Positions 1 through 4,775 are shown, numbered from the stretch's first letter. The stretch is DNA of 5,069 nt from Candidatus Scybalomonas excrementavium (GCA_017694765.1 JADIML010000121.1:1-5069); one strand, 5' to 3'. A program made the numbers and translations. The notes: a model not told the origin generated them from the letters alone.

Positions 1-102
1 ATCTTGGCGATAAAACACCTGATCAAATGAAATCGATGCATTAAAATTGTAAACAAGCTGGTCCGTTTCTTTAGTAAAACGTCCTCCCCATAATTGTGCC
101 AT
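1..102 (-). CDS. argH: Argininosuccinate lyase, N-terminal fragment (34 codons, runs off the left edge)
   Basis: Argininosuccinate lyase cleaves argininosuccinate to arginine and fumarate, the last step of arginine biosynthesis, in the cytoplasm as a homotetramer. Only the start of the gene is present. The translation begins MAQLWGGRFTKETDQLV and continues through NFNASISFDQ to YRQD. The WGGRF block followed by the NASISFD block is the characteristic ArgH N-terminus, and it belongs to the substrate-binding region of the fumarase/aspartase superfamily. The start ATG (complement of 100-102) is preceded 8 nt upstream by AAAAGAGG (complement of 111-118). argG, often found just upstream of argH, is absent: a 513-nt gap and a divergent gene lie there instead. 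This argH is therefore first in its transcript or stands alone. The catalytic residues fall outside the window, so completeness cannot be judged. Confidence 0.95.
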   Translation of the reverse strand, partial: MAQLWGGRFTKETDQLVYNFNASISFDQVFYRQD

Positions 103-110
103 ATTTTTTT

Positions 111-118
111 CCTCTTTT
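111..118 (-). promoter_or_regulatory. Ribosome binding site of argH
   Basis: On the minus strand AAAAGAGG ends 8 nt before the argH ATG. This is a good Shine-Dalgarno match at normal spacing and supports the start chosen for ArgH. Confidence 0.75.
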
Positions 119-135
119 CTTTCTTAGATTGCTAA

Positions 136-152
136 AAGAAGTAAAACTTCTT
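136..152 (-). other. Perfect short inverted repeat in the argH leader
   Basis: The arms AAGAAGT (136-142) and ACTTCTT (146-152) are perfectly complementary around a 3-nt loop. In the argH transcript this gives a 7-bp hairpin followed by UUUU, ending about 18 nt before the Shine-Dalgarno site. The stem has few GC pairs and the U-run is short, so it is at best a weak terminator or attenuator. It may only be leader structure or a chance palindrome. Confidence 0.35.
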
Positions 153-246
153 GTTGATTATGTAAGTTTATTCTCGATACAAAAATGATGTATTAGAAGT
201 ATTAGACGTAAAATATCGGTACTTGTTATCATTCTTTGTAAAGAGA

Positions 247-264
247 TATGTATTTTTATACAAA
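247..264. promoter_or_regulatory. Candidate ArgR (ARG box) operator over the argH start site
   Basis: The core at 249-262 is TGTATTTTTATACA, a perfect palindrome (TGTAT-N4-ATACA). It matches the known ArgR core TGAATWWWWATTCA at 12 of 14 positions, with symmetric changes in the two half-sites. It lies immediately downstream of the TATAAT at 264-269 and covers the expected transcription start. This is where an arginine repressor would act on an arginine biosynthetic gene. The AT-rich background makes partial matches easy, so the call rests on symmetry plus position. Confidence 0.45.
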
Positions 265-269
265 TTATA
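264..269 (-). promoter_or_regulatory. Candidate -10 element of the argH promoter
   Basis: The minus strand reads TATAAT at 269-264, a perfect sigma-A -10 hexamer. The -35 at 17-bp spacing (TTTCTA) is poor, which suggests a weak or activator-dependent promoter, or that the true promoter lies elsewhere. Transcription would start near 257, giving an argH leader of about 155 nt. An ArgR-like palindrome begins 1 nt downstream of the hexamer, where a repressor would block the start site. Confidence 0.4.
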
Positions 270-314
270 CGATAAAATATGCAAAATAGAAATAGGAAAA
301 AAGTGATAAAAAAG

Positions 315-353
315 AGTGAATAAATAATTGGATGTATAGTATAAATATACAAA
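315..353. promoter_or_regulatory. Candidate paired ARG boxes upstream of argH
   Basis: Two further ArgR-like cores lie here: TGAATAAATAATTG at 317-330, and TGTATATTTATACT read on the minus strand across 351-338. Each matches the 14-nt core TGAATWWWWATTCA at 11 positions. Taken as 18-bp boxes (315-332 and 336-353) they are separated by exactly 3 bp, so their centres are 21 bp apart. That is the classic tandem arrangement bound by one ArgR hexamer. The right box also sits in a larger inverted repeat, TGTATA (333-338) and TATACA (346-351). They lie about 89 bp upstream, centre to centre, of the box at 247-264, an arrangement that would allow looping. Confidence 0.35.
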
Positions 354-434
354 AGAGTGTGGTCGTATATGATGCTGGGATCAGATTATGGTGTTTAGAG
401 ATAAGCCAGAATAAAGTGGATAGCCTCACTCTTT
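352..434. repeat. Long-range imperfect inverted repeat in the argH/DUF3006 intergenic region
   Basis: AAAGAGTG at 352-359 is complementary to CACTCTTT at 427-434. After one T-T mismatch the pairing continues with GG/CC (361-362 with 424-425) and a possible G-U pair. The intervening sequence of about 60 nt includes a smaller CTGG/CCAG pairing (375-378 with 406-409). The region is less AT-rich than its surroundings and has no open reading frame of quality. It could be the foot of a folded RNA or a degenerate remnant. No known riboswitch motif was recognised. Confidence 0.3.
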
Positions 435-536
435 GCGCCTTTAAGTTGCTTTTAGTAAAGTACATTCCCTAGTAAGTCACAGTTTGTGCAGCAATTTGCT
501 TCTTGATGTGATAACAAGACAATAGTTAGAAAGTAG

Positions 537-566
537 TTGCATATGACGTAAGAACTTTAGTAAAAT
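537..566 (+). promoter_or_regulatory. Candidate sigma-A promoter of the DUF3006 gene
   Basis: TTGCAT (537-542) and TAAAAT (561-566) are separated by 18 bp, giving acceptable -35 and -10 elements. Transcription would begin near 573, about 43 nt before the start codon. The -10 overlaps a TTTAGTAAA sequence that recurs at other upstream regions of this window. Confidence 0.4.
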
Positions 567-615
567 AAAAAAACAAAAATTTATTATGCTTAATAAGAAG
601 AAAGGAGATGATAGC

Positions 616-846
616 ATGTGCAAACTAATAGAAGGAACAGAAGCAGTGATTGATCGAATCGAAGGAGAGATTGTAGTCATCGAGTTAGAGGATGAAACAA
701 TAAAACAAGTTTTCAAACAAGAGTTACCAGAAGGAATACAGGAAGGATATGTTCTTCGTATGGAAGATGGAAAATGGGTGCTAGACATGGAAGCCTATGG
801 ACGTAAAAAAGCAGAGATAGAAGCATTATTTGAAGATTTCTTTTAA
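616..846 (+). CDS. DUF3006 family small protein (76 aa)
   Basis: This is a small cytoplasmic-looking acidic protein with no signal peptide or membrane segment. The sequence AVIDRIEGEIVVIELED (10-26), followed by the KQELPEG (34-40) and EGYVL (43-47) turns, is the typical DUF3006 pattern: a short beta-rich fold resembling an OB or SH3-like barrel. It ends in a charged helix (62-75). The biochemical function of the family is unknown. Its genes are frequently found next to ComEC-type metallo-beta-lactamase genes, and such a gene lies at 3681-4769 here. The start at 616 is chosen because AAAGGAG (601-607) sits 8 nt upstream; an in-frame ATG at 586 has no such site. The gene appears monocistronic, with a hairpin and U-run at 947-986 as its likely 3' boundary. 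Confidence 0.8.
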   Translation: MCKLIEGTEAVIDRIEGEIVVIELEDETIKQVFKQELPEGIQEGYVLRMEDGKWVLDMEAYGRKKAEIEALFEDFF

Positions 847-850
847 GCTA

Positions 851-877
851 TTATATTTTTAGTTCATTATATTTTTA
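851..877 (+). repeat. Short tandem direct repeat downstream of the DUF3006 gene
   Basis: TTATATTTTTA occurs at 851-861 and again at 867-877, with a 16-bp period. It lies in the AT-rich spacer before the thyA promoter. It may be a chance product of base composition or an AT-rich upstream element of the promoter at 908. Confidence 0.4.
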
Positions 878-907
878 ATCTCTTATATGAATTATTTTCT
901 AGCACGA

Positions 908-936
908 TAGACTTAGGTTTGATATTTTGGTATAAT
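908..936 (+). promoter_or_regulatory. Probable extended -10 promoter of thyA-folA
   Basis: A perfect -10, TATAAT (931-936), is preceded by TGG (928-930), forming an extended -10. A TAGACT -35 (908-913, 4 of 6 matches) lies at the ideal 17-bp spacing. Transcription would start near 943, only a few bases before the hairpin at 947-985, leaving a leader of about 64 nt before the thyA start codon. Confidence 0.65.
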
Positions 937-946
937 GAAACATTAT

Positions 947-986
947 AAAAAGCTATTGTAACTGAATGGTAGACAATAGCTTTTTT
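947..986 (+). terminator. Hairpin with U-run: DUF3006 terminator and/or thyA leader attenuator
   Basis: AAAAAGCTATTGT (947-959) pairs perfectly over 13 bp with ACAATAGCTTTTT (973-985) around a 13-nt loop, and T extends to 986. The layout is that of an intrinsic terminator, although only 3 of the 13 pairs are GC. It ends the DUF3006 transcript by position. However, the best thyA promoter lies upstream of it, so the thyA-folA transcript must read through it. It could be a leaky terminator, an attenuator, or a 5' stability hairpin. Confidence 0.6.
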
Positions 987-1006
987 AAAAGGAAAGGAAT
1001 GAAACG

Positions 1007-1855
1007 ATGAGTTACGCAGATACATTATTTATTCATATGTGTAAAGATATTTTAGAAAATGGAACGAGTACAGAAGGGGAAAAAGTGCGCCCACATTGGG
1101 AAGATGGTACCCCAGCCTATACAATAAAAAAATTTGGTGTTGTAAACCGTTACGATTTATCAAAAGAATTTCCAGCTTTAACATTGAGAAAGACATACAT
1201 TAAATCGGCAATTGATGAACTTCTTTGGATTTGGCAGAAGAAATCCAATAATGTAAGTGATTTAAAGAGCCATATTTGGGATAGCTGGGCAGATGAAACA
1301 GGTTCTATTGGGAAAGCATATGGCTATCAGCTTGGTGTAAAACATAAATATAAAGAAGGAATGATGGATCAAGTAGATCGTGTCATTTATGATCTGAAAA
1401 ACAATCCGTATAGCCGTAGAATTATGACAAATATTTATACGTTTTCGGATCTTCATGAAATGAATTTATACCCTTGTGCCTATAGTATGACATTTAATGT
1501 TACGAAGGATAAGGAAAGTGATAAACTTGTCTTAAATGGAATTTTAAATCAACGTTCCCAAGATATTTTAGCAGCAAATAATTGGAATGTTGTGCAATAT
1601 TCCGTGCTTCTTCATATGTTAGCACAAGTATGTGATATGAAAGTGGGAGAGTTTGTTCATGTCATTGCAGATGCTCATATTTATGATAGACATATCCCGA
1701 TTATAAAAGAATTAATTCAACGTCCAACTTATGAAGCACCAAAATTCTCTATGAATCCAGAAGTGAAAGATTTTTATCAATTTTGCTTAGATGATTTCAT
1801 AATTGAGGATTATCAAGCAGGAGAACAGGTAAAGAATATACCAATTGCTATTTAA
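1007..1855 (+). CDS. thyA: Thymidylate synthase, ThyA type (282 aa)
   Basis: ThyA makes dTMP from dUMP using 5,10-methylene-tetrahydrofolate, which leaves as dihydrofolate; it is a cytoplasmic homodimer. The landmarks in order are: the ELLWIWQKKSN block (71-81), which resembles the B. subtilis ThyA/phage phi3T branch; HIWDSW (89-94); the phosphate-binding SRRIM (136-140); the catalytic cysteine C157 in LYPCAY; QRSQD (182-186) for dUMP phosphate and base contacts; N194 for base recognition; and DAHIYDRH (222-229), whose His and Tyr bind the deoxyribose. The length is normal for the family. Two usually conserved glycines are alanines: A190, aligned to E. coli G173, and A221 in the position before the DxHIY aspartate. 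The start is fixed by GGAAAGG (991-997), 9 nt upstream. folA follows after 42 nt in the same operon, so the enzyme that regenerates the cofactor is co-expressed. Confidence 0.97.
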   Translation: MSYADTLFIHMCKDILENGTSTEGEKVRPHWEDGTPAYTIKKFGVVNRYDLSKEFPALTLRKTYIKSAIDELLWIWQKKSNNVSDLKSHIWDSWADETGSIGKAYGYQLGVKHKYKEGMMDQVDRVIYDLKNNPYSRRIMTNIYTFSDLHEMNLYPCAYSMTFNVTKDKESDKLVLNGILNQRSQDILAANNWNVVQYSVLLHMLAQVCDMKVGEFVHVIADAHIYDRHIPIIKELIQRPTYEAPKFSMNPEVKDFYQFCLDDFIIEDYQAGEQVKNIPIAI

Positions 1856-1884
1856 AATGAGTTTATCCATGAAAAAGTGAGAAG

Positions 1885-1890
1885 AAAGGA
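1885..1890 (+). promoter_or_regulatory. Ribosome binding site that decides the folA start
   Basis: AAAGGA ends 7 nt before the ATG at 1898. An upstream in-frame ATG exists at 1877, but the ribosome site lies downstream of it, so the shorter protein starting MNLIVNVDKNWAIG is preferred. That N-terminus also matches the usual DHFR beginning. Confidence 0.8.
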
Positions 1891-1897
1891 AAGAAAA

Positions 1898-2389
1898 ATG
1901 AATCTAATTGTCAATGTAGATAAAAATTGGGCCATTGGTCTTAATAATAAATTGCTCGTAAAAATACCAGATGATATGAAATTTTTTAGACAAATGACTA
2001 CTGGAAAAGTCGTTGTTATGGGAAGAAAGACGTTAGAAAGTTTTCCAAATCAAATGCCTCTTGCAAACCGTACGAATATTGTTTTAACAAAGGATGAAAA
2101 GTATGAGAAAAAGGGTGCTATTATTGTTCATAGTCAAGAAGAACTTATGAAAGAACTTGAAAAATATCCTTCAGATGATATTTATATTATTGGGGGAGAA
2201 AGCATTTATCGTATGATGTTGCCATACTGTAATGTTGCACATGTAACAAAGGTAGATTATGCGTATATGGCAGACACATATTTTCCAAATTTAGATACAA
2301 TGCCAGAATGGAAAATGACAGCAGATAGTGATGAACAAACATATTTTAACTTAGAGTATCACTTTGTGAAATATGAGAGAGTCGAATAA
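1898..2389 (+). CDS. folA: Dihydrofolate reductase (163 aa)
   Basis: DHFR reduces dihydrofolate to tetrahydrofolate with NADPH, closing the thymidylate cycle with ThyA just upstream. The sequence shows the N-terminal strand and Met20-type loop (VDKNWAIG, 7-14), the substrate-binding IPDDMKFF (23-30) with D26 aligned to the catalytic Asp27 of E. coli, the NADPH-binding VVVMGRKTLESF (38-49), NRTNIVLT, the IIGGESIY glycine pair, and DTYFP near the C-terminus. The length of 163 aa is normal. The conserved tryptophan of E. coli (W22 in MPWNLP) is V21 here (LLVKIP). I believe related Clostridia share this, but it touches the trimethoprim and folate pocket. The gene lies 42 nt after thyA with no promoter or terminator between, so the two are co-transcribed. 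No strong terminator follows it. Confidence 0.96.
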   Translation: MNLIVNVDKNWAIGLNNKLLVKIPDDMKFFRQMTTGKVVVMGRKTLESFPNQMPLANRTNIVLTKDEKYEKKGAIIVHSQEELMKELEKYPSDDIYIIGGESIYRMMLPYCNVAHVTKVDYAYMADTYFPNLDTMPEWKMTADSDEQTYFNLEYHFVKYERVE

Positions 2390-2410
2390 TTCATTCTCCA
2401 TAATTTTTTC

Positions 2411-2439
2411 TTGACTTTATCAATGAAAAGTAAGATAAT
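2411..2439 (+). promoter_or_regulatory. Probable sigma-A promoter of the aminotransferase gene
   Basis: TTGACT (2411-2416, 5 of 6) and GATAAT (2434-2439, 5 of 6) are separated by exactly 17 bp. Transcription would start near 2446, giving a leader of about 83 nt. It begins just 21 nt after the folA stop codon, so the aminotransferase gene can be transcribed independently of thyA-folA. Confidence 0.7.
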
Positions 2440-2443
2440 AAAA

Positions 2444-2455
2444 ACTAAATTTAGT
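2444..2455. promoter_or_regulatory. 12-bp palindrome at the aminotransferase start site, candidate operator
   Basis: ACTAAATTTAGT is a perfect 12-bp palindrome spanning the predicted transcription start. Position and symmetry suit a repressor site. It does not match the CodY motif (AATTTTCWGAAAATT) that often controls branched-chain amino acid genes in Firmicutes. It may be a chance event in AT-rich DNA. Confidence 0.3.
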
Positions 2456-2528
2456 AAAGCTTTCTATTAACGTGATAAATTGAGAAAAGTTTATGGAAAG
2501 TGAATGAAAAATAAGAGAGGGAATGAGC

Positions 2529-3602
2529 ATGTTAGATATTAGAATTGAAAGGACAACAAATCCAAAACAAAAACCACAAGTGGGCCAACCACTTCCTTTT
2601 GGTAAAATCTTTACTGATCATATGTTTGTTATGAATTATACAGACGGAAAAGGATGGCATGATGCCAGAGTGATTCCTTACCAAAAAATAGCATTGGATC
2701 CATCGGCAATGGTATTTCATTATTCTCAAACAATGTTTGAAGGACTAAAAGCATATTTGTCAGAAGATGGTGAACCTGTATTATTTCGCCCCGATATGAA
2801 TGCAAAGCGTGCTAATAGAAGTAATGAGAGACTTTGTATTCCAAAGATTCCAGAAGAAGATTTTGTACAAGCAGTCAAAGCAGTTGTACAAGTAGATCAA
2901 GATTGGATTCCAAAAGAAATAGGAACTTCTTTATATATTCGTCCATTTATTATTGCAACCGATGAATTTTTAGGAGTAAAACCATCAAAAACCTATTTGT
3001 TTATGATTATATTATCACCAAGTGGTGTATATTATGCAAATGGAATGAATCCAGTTGCTATTTGGATCGAAGATGACTATGTACGAGCTGTTCGTGGGGG
3101 AATCGGTGAAGCCAAAACAGGAGGTAATTATGCAGCCAGTCTAATTGGACAAGTGAAAGCTAATCAGGAACAATACGAACAAGTTCTTTGGCTAGATGGG
3201 ATTGAAAGAAAATATATCGAAGAAGTGGGATCTATGAATATTTTCTTTAAAATCGATGGAAAAGTTATGACACCACAATTAAATGGTAGTATACTTCCGG
3301 GAATTACAAGGGATTCTGTTATTACCCTTTGTAAAGAATGGGGATATGAAGTGATAGAAAAAAGAATTTCTATTGATGAAATTGTGGAAGCATATCAATC
3401 TGGGAAGCTAGAAGAAGTATGGGGAACAGGAACAGCAGCTGTTATTTCACCAGTTGGTAAATTAAGACATGAAGATGAAGTTATGGTTATTAATGAGAAT
3501 AAAATTGGTCAGTTAAGCCAAAAGTTATATGATACTGTAACTGGAATTCAATCAGGTAAAATAGAAGATACTCATGGATGGATACAACGAGTAAATGACT
3601 AA
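2529..3602 (+). CDS. ilvE: Branched-chain amino acid aminotransferase (357 aa)
   Basis: This PLP enzyme of fold type IV moves the amino group between glutamate and the 2-keto acids of leucine, isoleucine and valine, as the final biosynthetic or first catabolic step; it is cytoplasmic. The sequence carries FHYSQTMFEGLKAY (63-76), the phosphate-side RPDMNAKRANRS (88-99), LYIRPFIIATD (135-145), and GEAKTGGNYAAS (193-204) with K196 as the PLP Schiff-base lysine. These are followed by EEVGSMNIFF (231-240) with the cofactor-contacting glutamate, LNGSILPGITR (251-261), and EVWGTGTAAVISPVG (296-310). Length and motif order match the long bacterial/mitochondrial-like BCAT class rather than the roughly 310-aa E. 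coli type. GAGAGGG (2515-2521) lies 7 nt before the ATG at 2529 and only 1 nt before an in-frame ATG at 2523, so 2529 is preferred. The gene is monocistronic, with its own promoter and terminator. Confidence 0.95.
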   Translation: MLDIRIERTTNPKQKPQVGQPLPFGKIFTDHMFVMNYTDGKGWHDARVIPYQKIALDPSAMVFHYSQTMFEGLKAYLSEDGEPVLFRPDMNAKRANRSNERLCIPKIPEEDFVQAVKAVVQVDQDWIPKEIGTSLYIRPFIIATDEFLGVKPSKTYLFMIILSPSGVYYANGMNPVAIWIEDDYVRAVRGGIGEAKTGGNYAASLIGQVKANQEQYEQVLWLDGIERKYIEEVGSMNIFFKIDGKVMTPQLNGSILPGITRDSVITLCKEWGYEVIEKRISIDEIVEAYQSGKLEEVWGTGTAAVISPVGKLRHEDEVMVINENKIGQLSQKLYDTVTGIQSGKIEDTHGWIQRVND

Positions 3603-3613
3603 GTAGATTTAAG

Positions 3614-3659
3614 AAAAGGGAGCTGCCACACTAATTATTTCGTGTGGCAGCTCCTTTTT
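3614..3659 (+). terminator. Strong intrinsic terminator between convergent genes (likely bidirectional)
   Basis: GGAGCTGCCACAC (3619-3631) pairs perfectly over 13 bp with GTGTGGCAGCTCC (3642-3654) around a 10-nt loop. It is followed by TTTTT (3655-3659), and an A-tract upstream extends the stem. The GC-rich stem stands out from the background. On the minus strand the same stem is followed by CTTTTCTT, so it can also stop the convergent lipoprotein gene that ends at 3681. Confidence 0.95.
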
Positions 3660-3680
3660 AAGCATCCTATTTAGAATGTC

Positions 3681-4769
3681 TTATGGATGACATCTAGAAC
3701 AAGCGTGATAACCAGCTTTAACAGCTGCTGATTTTGACTGGAAAGTGACTTGATTGTTCTTATTTGGAAGAGAAGAACAACTTGGTAAATGGTATACATG
3801 TGAGTTTTTGTTTCCAATATAAGTGATTTTTGTATTTCCAGTGGATGAATTGGTTGATGAACTAGAACTAGAGGTTGCTGTTCCAGTTGTTGTTTTAACA
3901 CTTAATTTTTTTCCATTTGAAGTAATTACAATAGAGCCATTTAAGTCTGTACGATAAACTTTTGTATTCATTTGAGTTAGGCGTTCTTTGATTTCTTTAT
4001 GTGGATGACCATAAGAATTATTTTTACCAACTTCAATGACACAAATAGATGGGTTAACAGCATTTAAAAAAGAACTACTATTAGAGGTACTACTTCCATG
4101 ATGGGAAACTTTGTATACGTCAGAAGATACATCATATCCATCATTTAAAATATCCATTTCTGTTTCTACAGTTGCATCACCAGTAAAAAGAAAAGAATTT
4201 TTGCCATAGCTTACTTTCATAACGATACTAGAAGCATTAATATCTTCATATTTTTTATTTGGAGCTAAAATCTTTCCTTTTAGATTTTTTGCAAAAGAGA
4301 TGGAAAGACCAGCTTTTGCTTGAATACGATTGATATTTTTATTTTTAATTGTCTCAATTAGTTTCCGATAAGCAACGGTTGTATGAGTACGATTTGTTAA
4401 ATATACATTTTTAACTGGAAAATGTTCCATAACTTTTACAGCAGCACCCATATGGTCGGTATGTGGATGAGTTAAAAATAGGTGATCAATTTGTTTTACA
4501 CCTTGTTTTTCCAAATAAGCAATGAGATTTGTTGCTTGATCGGATTCACCTGTATCAATTAAAATATTAACTCCCTTGCATTGTAAAAGTTCAGAATCCC
4601 CTTGACCAACATCAATGTAGTGGACTTTTAGTGGTGATAAATTCCCCGTAGATGCACTTGTTTGTGTAGAACCAATTTCTTCATGCAAAGTGCTAAGTGT
4701 AGAACTACTACATCCACTTAAAGATAGTAGCACACAGAGCATCATAATAAGATAGCGTAATTTTTTCAT
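3681..4769 (-). CDS. ComEC-type metallo-beta-lactamase lipoprotein with C-terminal Ada-like zinc module (362 aa)
   Basis: Predicted to be anchored outside the cell. A KK-start hydrophobic signal (1-19) ends in the lipobox LSGC, with C20 as the lipidated residue. A Ser/Thr-rich spacer follows, then a ComEC/Rec2-like MBL domain (about 47-292): HYIDVGQGDS (50-59), the metal motif HPHTDHMG (101-108), FTGDA (195-199), SHHGSS (222-227) and NSYGHPH (251-257). All expected metal ligands appear present. In ComEC this domain is proposed to act as a nuclease on incoming DNA; here the membrane channel is missing, so an extracellular hydrolase is inferred. A Ser/Thr linker (about 293-314) leads to a module like the Ada zinc domain, H327-x3-C331 and C357-x2-C360, also seen in other secreted Firmicute proteins. 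AGGAGG lies 6 nt before the ATG at 4769. Substrate unknown: DNA, nucleotides or another phosphoester. Confidence 0.9.
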   Translation of the reverse strand: MKKLRYLIMMLCVLLSLSGCSSSTLSTLHEEIGSTQTSASTGNLSPLKVHYIDVGQGDSELLQCKGVNILIDTGESDQATNLIAYLEKQGVKQIDHLFLTHPHTDHMGAAVKVMEHFPVKNVYLTNRTHTTVAYRKLIETIKNKNINRIQAKAGLSISFAKNLKGKILAPNKKYEDINASSIVMKVSYGKNSFLFTGDATVETEMDILNDGYDVSSDVYKVSHHGSSTSNSSSFLNAVNPSICVIEVGKNNSYGHPHKEIKERLTQMNTKVYRTDLNGSIVITSNGKKLSVKTTTGTATSSSSSSTNSSTGNTKITYIGNKNSHVYHLPSCSSLPNKNNQVTFQSKSAAVKAGYHACSRCHP

Positions 4770-4775
4770 AATTAT

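Larger units (their letters stand above)
103..615. other. 513-nt gene-free divergent intergenic region
   Basis: This stretch separates argH (minus) from the DUF3006 gene (plus). It holds the argH Shine-Dalgarno site and hairpin, the candidate argH -10 element, three ArgR-like palindromes, the long inverted repeat at 352-434 and the candidate DUF3006 promoter at 537-566. Two other short inverted repeats are visible: AGCAA/TTGCT at 490-500, and TCTTG/CAAGA at 501-519. The reading frames inside it are AT-rich, rich in Phe, Ile and Tyr, lack Shine-Dalgarno sites and resemble no family I know. No T-box signature (GGGTGGTACCGCG-like) is present. Confidence 0.6.

Noticed and set aside
158..465. Two overlapping minus-strand open frames of 64-66 codons
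   Set aside because: They are rich in Phe, Ile, Tyr and Leu as expected from AT-rich DNA, have no Shine-Dalgarno sites, overlap the operators and promoter, and resemble no family.
103..615. T-box or known riboswitch upstream of argH or the DUF3006 gene
   Set aside because: No GGGTGGTACCGCG-like T-box sequence and no recognisable aptamer core on either strand. The region is mostly AT-rich with short palindromes.
586..615. Earlier start for the DUF3006 protein (MLNKKKGDDS extension)
   Set aside because: The AAAGGAG site at 601-607 lies downstream of this ATG and at the right distance from the ATG at 616. The DUF3006 homology also begins after 616.
2390..2410. Intrinsic terminator after folA
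   Set aside because: Only a weak GAAT/ATTC palindrome overlaps the stop codon before the T-rich stretch. The stem is too short and AT-rich to call.
2523..2528. Start of the aminotransferase at 2523
   Set aside because: The ribosome site GAGAGGG ends 1 nt before this ATG, which is too close. The ATG at 2529 is at ideal spacing.
3671..3901. 76-codon minus-strand frame inside the MBL gene
   Set aside because: Shadow frame over the Ser-rich linker and zinc module. Low-complexity Gln/Leu-rich translation and no ribosome site.
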